64,000 nt of DNA, from the NCBI GenBank assembly GCA_015179125.1, contig WHVA01000527.1, positions 1 through 64,000 on the forward strand, given 5' to 3'. This DNA is from Gautieria morchelliformis (taxonomy: Eukaryota > Basidiomycota > Agaricomycetes > Gomphales > Gomphaceae). The translations under genes and the position numbers were made by a program. Below, piece by piece: positions 19,778 to 32,097 of this stretch (positions are counted from its first letter, which is position 1; every line of letters starts with the position of its first letter). The notes beneath the pieces were generated by a model. It searched no databases and was not told the origin of the DNA. It saw only the letters and a program-made list of their open reading frames with translations.

Positions 19778-21614
19778 AAGAGTAGAGAGAGAATAAAGCT
19801 GTCAATATCAGACTTACATTGCAAGCAGACCAAGGCAAGGCCTGAAAAGAGCCTAAAAAAGCTAAAAAAAGCGAAATTGTTATCAGCAATAATAACATAA
19901 TAAACATCAAAAAGACACTGGGATAAAGGAATCACAGGAAGGATGGACAGGGCAGAGAGGCCTGAATGGAGCCTAAAAAGTGCTAAAAAAAGCGAAAATA
20001 AATAGGAATTACAAATAATAAAATATCAATTAAATAATAAAATAAATATAATAATAATTAAAAAAAAAAAAAAAAAAAAAAAGAGTGTCAGAGAGATCAC
20101 ACATTACAATGATAAAAGAGAAACTCACCAATAGATCACAGTAGCACTAAGAGATAGAGGGCCAGGGATGGTGGGAGGAGGGAATGATGATGGTGGGTGG
20201 AGGGAAGAGGGGGTGGGAGTGGCTGTGCAGCATTTGCCAGCTCACCCAGCGCTAGACCGGCAACTGGTTCTGCACCGGGGCTCGCGGGTGCGCCGCTCGC
20301 TTGCGATTGGACTGGGAAGTGGCGCTGGCTCACGATTGGTTGGCTGCTAAGATTACCAATCATGACATAAGCGACGCCCACAACCACCGTTACCTGCGCT
20401 TTTCACTTTTTGACTAGGTGGGTACCCGCGCTTCGCGCGGGGGTGCAAGTCAAACGCCTCGGTAAGGTCAAACGCATCAGCAAGGTCAAACGCCTTGGGT
20501 AAATCAAACTTGGGATAAGTAAAACACATCTTATTGATTGAAGGTAGGTAATGTTATGACCATGCTGCTCGACCAACTCTGGTACCTCCATGCCTCCTCT
20601 GGCTCTATTCCGCAATGTCCACACTTTGACCTTTTGATCCCCTTGTTCTTTACTATTCACATACTTCCCCTTTTGACTCTATTCACCGGCCTTCCCTACT
20701 TGACCCTTAGCATAGCAAGTCCAGAGCATCAGGAGATCCATTTGTTCCACTATCAATGTTACGACTGTTCCGCTCAACCATCTCCGCCATATCCGCATAT
20801 CCTCCGCACCACCTCCGACTCTATTCCACAACATCCGCACCATCTGCAACCCTCTACCTCGACCCTTGTGATTTCAGTACCCCTGGCCACCTCCAGATAC
20901 TGGCCCCCGTACTCGACCCTGAATACAGCAAGATACCATTTCCGTAATTCCGTTTCTTCCAAGGCCTATTGTACTTACTCGCCTTGTTCTTTGCCATTTT
21001 ACTTACCCTACCCTGCACCCCCCTTGTCATCCCATTGTTCCGCATTAGTTACTTGCCCCGTATGTCTATCTGATTCCTGCACTCTCCAGAATTTGCTTAG
21101 TACCATACCATTACCTGTTGCTTCAGCTCTTTGTATAAACCCCCCTCATGTATGTCTCCGTTCCTGCAATCAGATAATCAACTTCGATATGTGATTCCCT
21201 TCGCACTGTCTCCTGTTCTTAGCACAGTGAGTTTTGCTAGTCTTGTCTCCTTCCGCTCTCAACCCTCTGTCCTCCGCCTCTTCCACCTCTTCCGACCTTT
21301 GTTCTCCAACCCTCAACCCTCGATTCTCAGTACTCTGTTCCTGACTTCTGCCTTCTCCGATATCCGCAAGTCAATCCCGAAATACTTAGGACGGTAGTTC
21401 ATCAGGGGCGCAACACATAAGTTGAAGCCGTTGTCCTTTCCAGTTCCGACCTCTGGGAATTCCAATACGTAACAAACAATTAGACCCACATTCCCCTTGT
21501 TCTTTTGCCTATTGATTGTTCTTAGTTCTACCCGGCACCCCCTTGTAGTTCCTCTTGTTTGGTATTAGTTACTTACTCCATTTATCCTAGTTACTTTTGC
21601 TTGCACTGGAATTG

Positions 21615-22020
21615 CTTACCACGCATAACATGCGTGTCCCCAAGCATAGCGTGTATGTCCCCATGCATAGCATGCTTGTCCCCACGCATAACATGCGTGT
21701 CTCCACGCATAGCATGTGTGTCCCCATGCATAGCCTGTCTGTCCCCAAGGATAGTGTGTCCCCACATGTGGCATGCATGTCCCCAAGCATAGGGTGCATG
21801 TCCCCATGCATAAAATGTGTGTCTCCAAGCATAACATGTGTGTCACCATGCATAGCATGCATGTCCCCAAGCATAGCGTGTGTGTCCCCATGCATAACAT
21901 GTGTCTCCACACATAGCATGCATGTCCCCAAGCATAGCGTGCATGTCTCCACACATAACATGCATGTCTCCACGCAGAACATGCGTGTCCCCATGCATAG
22001 TGTGTGTAGCATGCCCCTCA
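21615..22020 (-). repeat. 21-bp satellite in Hel-4
   Basis: About 19 units of the same satellite as at 2690-3600, inverted and shorter. It passes directly into the tail at 21617, lacking the degenerate part and the decayed terminus seen in Hel-1 and Hel-5. Confidence 0.9.
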
Positions 22021-22364
22021 AGTATAGCATGTGTAGCATATCCCCAAGGGCCTCAAAGTGAAGCAAGCAGAGGCTGTTACTACTTATTAACTTTTAGCAA
22101 GCTCAGGGACATGTATCAATATCTATTTTGTGACATATACAGACATAAATAAAATAGTCAAGGAAACCATATTTAAGCAGCTGCTGTCATTAATTTTTAG
22201 CAAAGTCAGGATTATCTATTTTGTGAAAAAATGTCAAGAAAATGTCCAGTACATGTAAGCTGAAGCTGTTATTAATTTTAGCAAAGTTAGGACTATCTAT
22301 TTTTCGAAAAATGTCAAAAAAATGCATTGTACATTTAACCTGGAGCTGTTGTCAATCTTCACAT

Positions 22365-25300
22365 TTCCAATCAGGACCTCCCACTCGCCTACCACCCGAG
22401 GCATATCTTTAAAGCTGCTCAAGGACATTCCATTACGCTGAAGGAGTTTATCCAAGAGAAAGAGGCCAAAATCATAGACCTGATCATCCCGTGGCTCCTG
22501 GATATTGTGTCTGACTTGGAGCCGATGTCTGAGATCATCACATATGTGCTCCTTGAAGGCGTCCCATAGTCTGTCAGGCTGTGAGGGAATGCAATGACCA
22601 AGGATGGTGGCAAAGAGATGTCTGAGCTGAGCACCTGTTTTCATGCCACTGGCTTCCTGGAGACACAACCTCCACTCCTGATCATCCTCCAGAAGTCCCC
22701 TGGCAAGACAGGCCTCCTTGTAAGTAGCACATTGTATGCCATCCACTGTCCTAAGCTCCTCAAAGGATCTGGCCCCCTTGACCACCGTGAGGAGAGTGCG
22801 CAAATAAAATCTCTCTCCTGATTTTGGGCTTGCAAAGTGAAGGCGTCCAATGCTATATCCCCTTTGACGTGGTGTCCATACCCTTCCCTCTTTTTGCCAG
22901 GTAAAATGCTCAGGAAAATCCACATAGAGCACATCGCGTGCATGAGGGTAGGCAGCATTGGCCTCAAAGTAAGCCATGAGCGCTGTCTTTGACCCCTCAA
23001 CCCTGTTCATGATGGTGAGCGGATCAGCATCAGGATTGAAAACGACTGATTGCTGGTCTTTTTCATGGACCGGCAGTGCCATGACTGCAGGCACCTGGGT
23101 GTGGATTTCCCGCTCCAGCAACCTCCAACAGGCCTCATGAGCACTGACATAGCGAGCGTCCAGGTACTTCTTTATCTCATCATGGTTGACACCGAACTCC
23201 ATCCTGGTCCGATCGTGGCCCTTGTATAGATACTTGTGGATATACTTGACGCACCTCACACTGAAGGTGAATTCAAGGTTGATGTGACACCGGAGTTTGA
23301 GCAAGAGCAGAGCAGAGTATGGCACAACCCATCTGTTGTCCAGCATGTGACCTCTGACATTGTGCAGCCTTCCATCATTGCGACGACGATATTTTGGATA
23401 TCCATCTACATTCACAACGGTCTCCTCACAGAATGGCTTTGGGAAGCCTTTCTTGCACTTGCCATTTTCCATGCAGGGTGCATCTGGATTCATTTGTCCA
23501 CAGGGACCATGTGTCATCAGCTCACAGACCAACTGGTAGAGGACAGGATGTGTCTCTGGATCAGGGAACTCTGCTGAAATCATAGAATCCACCTCATGTG
23601 GATGTTTGACCTTGGACTCCCTATCGAACCAGGTAAGCAGGTGCATGTGTGGGAGCCCCCTCTGCTGGAATTCAATAGTGTGAACGCGAGCGACGGTTTC
23701 TCCAAAGATCTTGTCCTTGACGATCAAGTCAATGAGGTATTTCTTTTTGAGGTGAAACACCCGCGACACCAGGTCAGGTCTGTCCTGAGCAGTTTGTCCA
23801 GGGAGCAACTCAGCCACTATCTCATCCCACTTTGGATTGGCAGTCATGGTAATAAATAAATCAGGGGGACCCTTCTTTGTTGCAATGGCCAGGGAGTTCT
23901 GGCAGTTTTGATTCATGTCCCGTGTACTCCCTTGAAATGTCGCAGGCAGAATGACTTTTACACCCAAGCTGTTTGCATCTCCAATGTCATTGTCCAAGCC
24001 TCCATATGAATCTACCATCTGGTTATACTGCTCAGCACGCAGAGTGTGTTGATTGGCCCTGATCCACCTCAGTCTGCTTTGCTCTGCAGCAGCCCAGGAG
24101 TCTACAATGTACTGCTGGAACAATTTGCCACCACGCAGGAGTGTTGTAGGTTCTCTCGCTCTCTGGAACAGACGATATGCATGGTACTGTATTTGGGTGA
24201 CCTGTGTCCGTCTGTTTGGATTGGGATTGGCCTGCTGAGCACGCTCTGGCTCATGATAAGGAATACTGGTTCCCATCCCAACTCTCCCTTGGGAAAGAGC
24301 AAGACATAGTGCAGCGAGGCATAGTTTGCATTGGTATCCAATACCCTTCTGAAAGGTCCACCTCTGAGCTGGACAATAATATCCCTAGGTCCAGGGTCGA
24401 TGCCATCTCCAGGAAGAACGACTGCAATCTCATCTGCAGTTGGGACATTATATCTCCTAGGATCCCTGTGTGCCCTGTATGTGAGCCTTGCCTGGATGTC
24501 ACCATTCTGTTCTTGAGCTCTGAGCCTCTCAGCTGCTTGTTTATATGTGCGCACATGAGGATTGCATAGCAGGAGCATTTCCTGCAAGTCTCCCATGATA
24601 GTTGGAGACAGACGCTCATTACGATTTTTTCTCTTTGCCAAAGCCAGTGCAGGATCATATATGTAAAGCTGGGCATACTTTGGATCGTCTTCATTGTCAG
24701 GGAGGAGAGAGCCATGGAGATGATACAGTTCACCCTGTAGCTTGAGCACATATGGACCACGACCCTCCCGAAGCAAATCTTGGTCAAAGTCGGCCCCCAC
24801 AGAAGTGAATGCAAACGCAGCATTATACTGCCTGATATTCTGGCGAAATCCTTTTGCCTCAGGGTCCTGGCCTTCTAAGAGCTGTTTCAATGGCTGAGGG
24901 GGCTCTGGCAGGTCTTCCAGCTGCACCTTTCCTTCCATACAGCAATCACCAAACCTGGGCCGCACATTTGAGGATTTCTGCAGGCGTTCTGCCATCCAGT
25001 GTAATGCTCCACAGTCAGGGCAGGGAATAACCATGGGACCCAGATCATGACGCTGCACATCTGCCTCAATTATTCTTGAGCGACCAAGTGGAATAGGAGG
25101 AGGAGGTCGCTGAGGACGCTGCCGAGGTATAGGGAGTGGCTGAGGAGGCTGAGGAGGTGCAGGGAGTGGCTGAAGAGGCTGTGGAGGTGCAGGGAGCGGC
25201 TGAGGAGGTTCAGGGAACGGCTGGGGAGGCTGAGGAGGTGCAGGGAGTCGCTGAGGAGGCTGAGGAGGTGCAGGGAGTCGCTGAGGAGGCTGAGGAGGTG

Positions 25301-25866
25301 CAGGGAGTCGCTGAAGAGGCTGCAACAGTGCAGGGAGTAACGGAGGCATTGGTCTTATTGCATTGGCCTGAGCACGCAATGCTGCCACTCCTGCAGAACC
25401 TACTACAGGAGGAGGCGCTGGTTGTACAGATGCAGGCCTGTGCCTTCCCAAAGGCCGCAATGCAGCTGCCTGAGCACCCAAGTCTGCAATGGCCTGCTGA
25501 ACCTACTATAGGAGCTGGCTGTACAGGGTCTGGCCTATTTCTTCTCAGGGGCTGTAATGGTGGGATAACTGCTAACTGAGCATGAAGGGCTGCCACCTGC
25601 TCTCCAGGACTGAGATTAGGAGGACGTGATGGCCCGGCCACACGTTGTTGAAAAGGATCAGCGACATTGCTTCTAGGAGGAGGGTGAGGGATGGCAAAAG
25701 GCTGTAAGGGAGGGGGTGGCTGGTCCTGAGCTCTGACAGGAGCAGCAGCAAGCGCACGTGCTCTCCGATCAGTGGGCGATGTCATATGACCCTCCTGCTC
25801 CTCCCTTGCCCTTTCACACTCCTGCTGACGATTTCTCTCTGGAGTAGATGGATACCTGAGAAATGC
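22365..25866 (-). pseudogene. Helitron Rep (HUH endonuclease) gene, frameshifted, no helicase
   Basis: Rolling-circle replication initiator of a Helitron. The family start codon is ATA here (25866-25864); the next ATG is at 25785. Order: Pro-rich N-terminus with APPQP repeats (to about 25080), a Cys-containing segment (CPDCGALHW), the Helitron N-terminal domain (YIYDPALALAKR, LLFPKGELGWEP), then the replication domain. The HUH motif is visible as EFQQRGLPHMHLL (HMH at 23642-23650) and the tyrosine region as KYIHKYLYKGHDR (23215-23256). One-base frameshifts lie near 25490 and 24260. The frame ends at GEWEVLIGN, before the Pif1-like helicase, and is joined to non-coding Helitron tail. It is probably inactive. 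Confidence 0.88.
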
Positions 25867-27532
25867 AGGTATAAGCTTAGAGGAACAATCAAGCTACCAC
25901 AATTCAACTTACATTTGCAAGCAGATGCTGTTGTTGTTAATTTTTCTTGGGCAAAGTCAGGGGAATTTATTAATTTCTAATTAAATAAATGTCAGACAGC
26001 TCACACCAGACCACCGAGAAATACATACATACCCAGGAAGGGACAGGTAATTGTTTGTTAAGCAAAGTCAAGGGAATTTATTAATTTCTATTTAAAATAA
26101 AATAAATAAATGTCAGATGGCTCACACCAGACCACATAGAAATATATACATACCAAGGAAGGGATGGGGAAATTTATTGATGAAAATATCCAAGTCTTCT
26201 TCAGCTATCCAACTGGAATAATTCCAGTAAAAGGTCCTGGTCCTGGGGAGATGTCTTCTTCAGCCACCAGTAGTGCAAGTCAACACTAAGAGAACTGCAA
26301 TGCAATTGTGGCTCCCTCTAAGGCAGCCTGGGATGACTACCTGGCTCCTTGGCAGAGAAAATGCTGCCCCACTGAAGAGGTCAACCCCAATAGTTCACAG
26401 CAGAGATCTCCCTGGGAAGAGATCTTTTGTGCTCTACAGTATATAGGCTATCTATTGTTTCACTCTCACACAATTTTATTCTATCTAGTGGGCAGAGAGG
26501 AGAGGAGGGTGGTGGTGGAGTGCGCAGATGCGACTGCGCAGCGTTCTGCCAGCGCAGCGCTGCTTTGAGCGCCTGAGCTGGCAGACCAGCATCAACCGCT
26601 GATAAGCTCGTGGCTGCACCATTTGCGTGCTCCAGAACGCTGCGCAGCCGCATTGAGCGCTGGAGCCGGATGGCCTAAACGGGCGCTGTGCCGCTCACAT
26701 CCGATTGGCCAGCTGACTAAGGCTGACCTAAAACCTGACATAAGCTCGATGCCCACGACCCACCGAGGCGCTTTCATATAGTGCAACTAGGTGGATACCT
26801 GCGCTTCGCGCGGGGGTGCAAGTCAAACACCTCAGTAAGGTCAAACGCACCAGCAAGGTCAAACGCCTTGGGTAAATCAAACTTGGGATAAGTCAAACAC
26901 ATTCGGATAAGAAAATTTCATTCAGATAAGTAAAACACATCTTATTGATTGAAGGTAGGTAATATTATGACCATGCTGCTCAACCAACTCTGGTACCTCC
27001 ATGCCTCCTCTGGCTCTATTCCGCAACGTCCACACTTTGACCTTTTGATCCCCTTGTTCTTTACTATTCACATACTTCCCCTTTTGACTCTATTCACTGG
27101 CCTTCCCTACTTGACCCTTAGCATAGCAAGTCCAGAGCATCAGGAGATCCATTTGTTCCACTATCAATTAGACCCACATTCCCCTTGTTCTTTTGCCTAT
27201 TGATTGTTCTTAGTTATCCCTGGCACCCCCTTGTAGTTCCTCTTGTTCCGTATTAGTTACTTACTCCATTTATCCTAGTTACTTTGCTTGCACCGGAATT
27301 GCTTACCTCTACCTTCTGACATGTTGTCTCAGCTCTTTGTATAAAACCCAGTCATGTGTGCCTCTGTTCTGCAATCAGATAATTGACTTTGATATGTGAC
27401 TCCCTTTGCACTGTTTCCTGTTCTTACCACAGCAAGTGCTTACAAGGCCTCTGTCTCTCTGACCTCTGCCTTCCAACTTGATTTCTGATATCCAACTTAA
27501 CTTGATTCTTGAACCCTTACCTCTAGGTGGAT

Positions 27533-27600
27533 ACCCATGCTTCACACGGGGGTGTAGGTCAAACGCATTGGGTAAATCAAACTTGGGATAGGTAAAACAC
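27533..27600 (-). other. Decayed internal Helitron 3' end in Hel-5
   Basis: Counterpart of 3664-3731: hairpin mutated to CCCATGCTTCACACGGG on the plus strand, CTAG at 27533-27536. Confidence 0.5.
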
Positions 27601-27654
27601 ATCTCATTGCAATTGAAAGTAGCTATAAGTAACACATCAAGATAGGTAATGTCT

Positions 27655-28380
27655 CTACACATGTCTGCATGTGCCCAAGTATAGCATGCATAGCATGTCC
27701 TCCATGCATAGCCTCGAATATAGCATGCTTATTGTGTCCCTGGCCCACATATAACATGTCCCCAAGTATAGTGTGCATAGCATGTCCTCTATGCATAGTG
27801 TGTCTCCACATGTAGCATATCCCCAAGTACAGTGTGCATGGCATGTCCCACATGCATATCATGTCCCTGGTTTGTAGCATGTCCCCAAACATAGCGTGTC
27901 CATAAATTATAGCATGTGTGTCCCCCATGCATAGCGTGTCCACATGTGTAGCATGTCCCTACATGTAGTGTGTGTAGCATCTCCCTCAAGTATAGTGTGC
28001 AAAGTGTGTCCCCCATGTATAACATGTCCCCCAAGTATAGCATGTGTAGAATGTCCCTGTTTGTAGTGTTTTCCCCACGCATAGTGTGTGTAACGTGTCT
28101 CTTGCTTGTATCGTGTCCCCCAAGCATAGTGTGTCTGTCCCCAAGCATCGTGTGTCCCCACTCATAGTGTGTGTGTCCCCATGCATAGCCCGTCTGTCCC
28201 CAAGAATAGTGTGTCCCCACATGTAACATGCATGTCCCCATGCATAGCATACATGTCCCCAAGCATAGGGTGCGTGTCCCCACACATAACATGCATGTCT
28301 CCACGCATAGTGTGTGTATCCCCAAGCATAGCATGAGTGTCCCCATGCATAGTGTGTGTAGCATGTCCCAATGGTATGTG
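27655..28380 (-). repeat. 21-bp satellite in Hel-5
   Basis: Same unit as at 2690-3600, inverted, including the degenerate section with GGGACACAATAAGCATGC and the intact section near 28180-28350. Confidence 0.9.
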
Positions 28381-29322
28381 TAGCAGATCCCCAAGGGCCT
28401 CAAAGTGAAGCAAGCAGAGGCTGTTACTACTTGCAAACTCAGGGACATGTATCAATATCTATTTTGTGACATATACAGACATAAATAAAATAGTCAAGGA
28501 AACCATATTTAAGCAGCTGCTGTCATTAATTTTAGCAAAGTCAGGATTATCTATTCTTCGAAAAAATGTCAAGAAAATGTCCAGTACATGTAAGCTGAAG
28601 CTGTTATTAATTTTAGGATTATCTATCTTTCAAGAAATGTCAAAAAAATGCACTGTACATTTAACCTGGAGCTGTTGTCAATTTTCACAAAATAATTTAT
28701 TGATATCTATTTGCAAAAAAAATGTCAAAAAAGTACAGTACATTGAAGCAGAAGCTGTTATTAATGCCCAGCCAAAGCCAGAGAAGCCCAGAGACTGACA
28801 GAGAAACCCAGAGCCCAGCCAAAGCCATAGTAAGCCAGCCACCAGTATAGCCAGAGAGGAGTGGCTGGTAAGCAGCTTTACAGTAAATAAAACAATAAAA
28901 CAAACCACACTTAAAAGCAGAATCTATTGTCATTAATTTTAGAGGAAACTTATTGATGTCTATTTTCGAAAAAAAATCACAAAAATATAATGCACATGTG
29001 ACAATACTATATGATGAAAAAAGAAGGAACCAATAAAAGTACCAACACAAATAAAATAAAATACATGGCAATGCATTAAAAAAAAAAGATATTACCTAGC
29101 AATAGAAAGCCTGCCAAGCCAATAGATAGCCAGCCAGCCAAAGCAATAGACAGCCAGCCAGCCAAAGGAGGAGACAGCAGACAGCAGACAGCACAGAGAG
29201 CAGACAGCAGACAGAGCAGACAGCCAACAGCAGACAGCAGACAGCAGACAGCAGACAGCAGACAGCAGACAGAGGAATCGCCAGTTGGGCAGGTTCCTGG
29301 CGTTCCCTCCTTACCGTTCGGC

Positions 29323-29329
29323 CTTTATA
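29323..29329 (-). promoter_or_regulatory. TATA box of Hel-5
   Basis: TATAAAG on the minus strand in the same context as 1569-1575, below two GTCACGTGAC palindromes near 29391 and 29464. Confidence 0.45.
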
Positions 29330-29901
29330 CCGCGCGCGCATGTCGTGCACGGACCACGCTCGCGTATGCGCGCTCTGGTCGCGAACGGGTCACGTGACTG
29401 CTGCGCAGCGTTCTATGCTCACGGCTGCGCCGCTCGCCACTGACCTAATTTGGAACGCAAACGGTCACGTGACCCTGCTGCGCAGCGTTCTTGGCTCGCG
29501 GCTGCGCCGCTCGCGTCCGATTGGCCAGCTGACTAAGGCTGACATAAAACCTGACATAAGCTCGACACCCACAACCCACCGAGGCACTTTCATATAGTGT
29601 AATTCAATTCCTATAGGTGAAAGCGGCTCGGTGGGTTGTGGGCGTCGAGCTTATGTCAGCTTTTAGGTCATCAGTTTGTCAGCGGAGCGCGCGAGCGGCG
29701 CAGCCGCGAGCCCCTGGCCTGACCGGTTGACGCCGGTCTACCGGTCCGGCGCTGGCTGCGGTCCAGAACCGGTCTCGCGAGGACCCATCGGTCTTCCGTT
29801 CCTCCGCAGGAACAGCTGCGCAGCCTGCCGCCCATTCTTCCCTCCCACCACCACCATCCCCACCTGTTAGCATTCTACTGGGGTGTTATAGTGCCATTCT
29901 G

Positions 29902-30536
29902 GTGAGTTTTGTACCTGCCTTTTGTTGTCATGTTTCTTATGTGGCTATGTCGCTTTTTTTGGCCTTTTTTAGGCTCTTTGCAGGTGGCATAGGTCCTTCC
30001 ACTCCTGTACTTCCTACCTGGGCATTATACCCCACTCCTGGTGAGCTTTATGCTACTGTTTCTGCCTTTTTAATGTCTGTTTTGTTTTTATTTTCTTATA
30101 TTTTCGCTTTTTTTTCCCTTTTTTAGGCTCTTTGCAGGTGACATAGGTCCTTCAACTGCTGTACTTCTTACCTGGGCATTATACCCCACTCCTGGTGAGT
30201 TTTATGCTGCTGTTTCTGCCCTTTTAATGTCTGTTTTGTTTTTATTTCTTACATTTTCACTTTTTTTGGCATTTTTTAGGCTCTTTGCAGGTGACTTTGG
30301 TCCTTTCACTGCTGTCCATTCTACCTGTGCATTATTCCCCTATTCTGTGAGTTTGATGCTACTGTATCTGCTATTTAAGTATTTATATGAGGACCAGTGT
30401 CTCTGCAAGCCCTCTGATAAAGGTTATTGTTTTATTTGGCCTTTTTAGGCTTATTTAGCCTCTCATGCCAGATATACCCCCCTGGCTGCTCTCCCTTGGG
30501 TATGTTTTCATGCTCCTATCATTTTCCCTCTTTTAG
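29902..30536 (+). repeat. Tandem intron/mini-exon leader units of Hel-6
   Basis: Three consecutive units, each a segment with GTGAGT/GTGAGC start and TTTTTTAG end (29902-29972, 30041-30126, 30195-30279) followed by a 67-68 bp segment starting GCTCTTTGCAGGTG (29973-30040, 30127-30194, 30280-30346). A fourth and fifth intron-like segment follow (30347-30448, 30500-30536) before the Rep start. Donor and acceptor sequences are conserved in every unit, as if an intron-exon pair had been tandemly duplicated in a 5' UTR. Confidence 0.75.
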
Positions 30537-30633
30537 GCTAATTTTGTTTCTGTTTCTGTTTGAAATAGATATCTTTAAATTTGTGCTTGCCATGTATGTC
30601 TGATATTGGCAGCTTTATTGTCGCTCTACTCTT

Positions 30634-31358
30634 ATGCCTGCATTCCTCAGGGATCCATCTACTCCACAGAGAAATCGCCAGCAGCAGCGTCAAAGGGCAA
30701 GGGAGGTGTGGGAAGGTCGTATGACGTCGCCCAATGATCGTAGAGGACGTGTGCTTGCTGCTGCTGCTGTCAGAGCTCAGGACCAGCCACCCCCTCCACC
30801 GCAGCCTTTCGCCATCCCTCACCCTCCTCCTAGAAGTGATGTTGCTGATCCTTTTCAACAACCTGTGGCTGGGCCATCACGTCCTCCTGATCCCAGTCCG
30901 GGAGAGCAGGTGGCAGCCCTTCGTGCTCAGTTAGCAGCTATCCCAGCAGCACCACCCTTGATAAGATACAGGCAGGAGCCTATACAGCCACCTCCTATTC
31001 GTCCTATAGTTGGTTCTGCTGGAATTGCACAGTTGCATGCTCAGGCAGCTGCATTGCAGCCTTTGGGAAGGCACAGGCCAGCATCTGTACAACCACCACC
31101 ACCTCCTCCTGTAGTAGGTTCTGCAGCGGTGGTTGCTTTGCGGGCTCAGGCTGCAGCTAATCCACTCCCAGCTCCCAATCCTCAACCAGTCGCTGCGCCC
31201 CAGCTCCCCCCTCACCCCTCACCCGCCTTTCCCTGTCCCTCCTCAGCAGCCTCCTCAGCCTCCCCCTGTCCCTCAGCAGCCTCCTCAGCCTCCCCCTGTC
31301 CCTCAGCAGCCTCCTCAACCCCTCCCTGCACCTCCACAGCGTCCTCCTGTCCCTCGGC
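30634..31358 (+). pseudogene. Helitron Rep N-terminus in Hel-6
   Basis: Starts MPAFLRDPSTPQRNRQQ and runs about 240 residues through the ADPFQQPVAGPSRPP segment, VVGSA repeats and a Pro/Ser-rich stretch with PSAASSASPC repeats. At 31359 it is fused to the Helitron 3' non-coding half. No nuclease motif is present, so it encodes at most a disordered fragment. Confidence 0.7.
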
Positions 31359-31924
31359 ATAAGTTTCCTCTAAAATTAATGACAATAGATTCTGCTTTTA
31401 AGTGTGGTTTGTTTTATTGTTTTATTTACTGTAAAGCTGCTTACCAGCCACTCCTCTCTGGCTATACTGGTGGCTGGCTTACTATGGCTTTGGCTGGGCT
31501 CTGGGTTTCTCTGTCAGTCTCTGGGCTTCTCTGGCTTTGGCTGGGCATTAATAACAGCTTCTGCTTCAATGTACTGTACTTTTTTGACATTTTTTTTGCA
31601 AATAGATATCAATAAATTATTTTGTGAAAATTGACAACAGCTCCAGGTTAAATGTACAGTGCATTTTTTTGACATTTCTTGAAAGATAGATAATCCTAAA
31701 ATTAATAACAGCTTCAGCTTACATGTACTGGACATTTTCTTGACATTTTTTCGAAGAATAGATAATCCTGACTTTGCTAAATTAATGACAGCAGCTGCTT
31801 AAATATGGTTTCCTTGACTATTTTATTTATGTCTGTATATGTCACAAAATAGATATTGATACATGTCCCTGAGTTTGCAAGTAGTAACAGCCTCTGCTTG
31901 CTTCACTTTGAGGCCCTTGGGGAT

Positions 31925-32097
31925 CTGCTACACATACCATTGGGACATGCTACACACACTATGCATGGGGACACTCATGCTATGCTTGGGGATACACACA
32001 CTATGCGTGGAGACATGCATGTTATGTGTGGGGACACGCACCCTATGCTTGGGGACATGTATGCTATGCATGGGGACATGCATGTTACATGTGGGGA
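31925..32097 (+). repeat. 21-bp satellite in Hel-6
   Basis: About eight units of the satellite, cut at 32097 where copia sequence starts. Confidence 0.88.

Larger units (their letters stand above)
19068..20413 (-). mobile_element. Truncated Rep-type Helitron, Hel-3
   Basis: It begins on the minus strand with TCAAAAAGTGAAAAGCGC at 20413, directly after the CTAG end of Hel-4, followed by the family's GTGGTTGTGGGCGTCG 5' block. It then has a leader with at least two GCTTTTTTTAG / GGCTC exon-like units (19780-20000), a 24-bp A-run at 20059, and the Rep N-terminal frame from 19777. The rest of the element is lost at the palindrome. Confidence 0.6.
20414..26786 (-). mobile_element. Rep-carrying Helitron, Hel-4
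   Basis: On the minus strand it starts at 26786, immediately after the CTAG end of Hel-5, and ends with the hairpin CCCGCGC-GAA-GCGCGGG and CTAG at 20414. The 5' third matches Hel-2 (promoter, leader, Rep N-terminus). The Rep gene follows to about 22365, where it is abruptly joined to the 3' half found in Hel-1: intron-like units, 21-bp satellite (21615-22015) and the tail. The helicase region is missing. Next base after CTAG is T, start of Hel-3. Confidence 0.78.
26787..29602 (-). mobile_element. Non-autonomous Helitron, Hel-5
   Basis: Inverted relative of Hel-1 with the same order: GC-rich promoter with CACGTG pair and TATA box, CAGCAGA tract, GACTGACAGAG/AGCC repeats, intron-like units, 21-bp satellite, decayed terminus (27533), then the 3' hairpin and CTAG at 26787-26790. 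One stem position is mismatched (CCTGCGC). It lacks most of the 3900-5000 tail of Hel-1. The 5' end (CACTATATGAAAGTGCC) lies head to head with Hel-6. Confidence 0.7.
29609..32097 (+). mobile_element. Chimeric Helitron, Hel-6, truncated
   Basis: The 5' end TCCTATAGGTGAAAGCGG matches Hel-1. Then come a different promoter/leader, tandem leader units (29902-30536), the Rep N-terminal frame (30634-31358), and at 31359 an abrupt switch to the Hel-1-type 3' half (from the position equivalent to 2042): AAGTTTCCTCTAAAATTAAT, intron-like units and satellite. It is cut at 32097 by a copia fragment, so the 3' terminus is missing. Confidence 0.65.
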
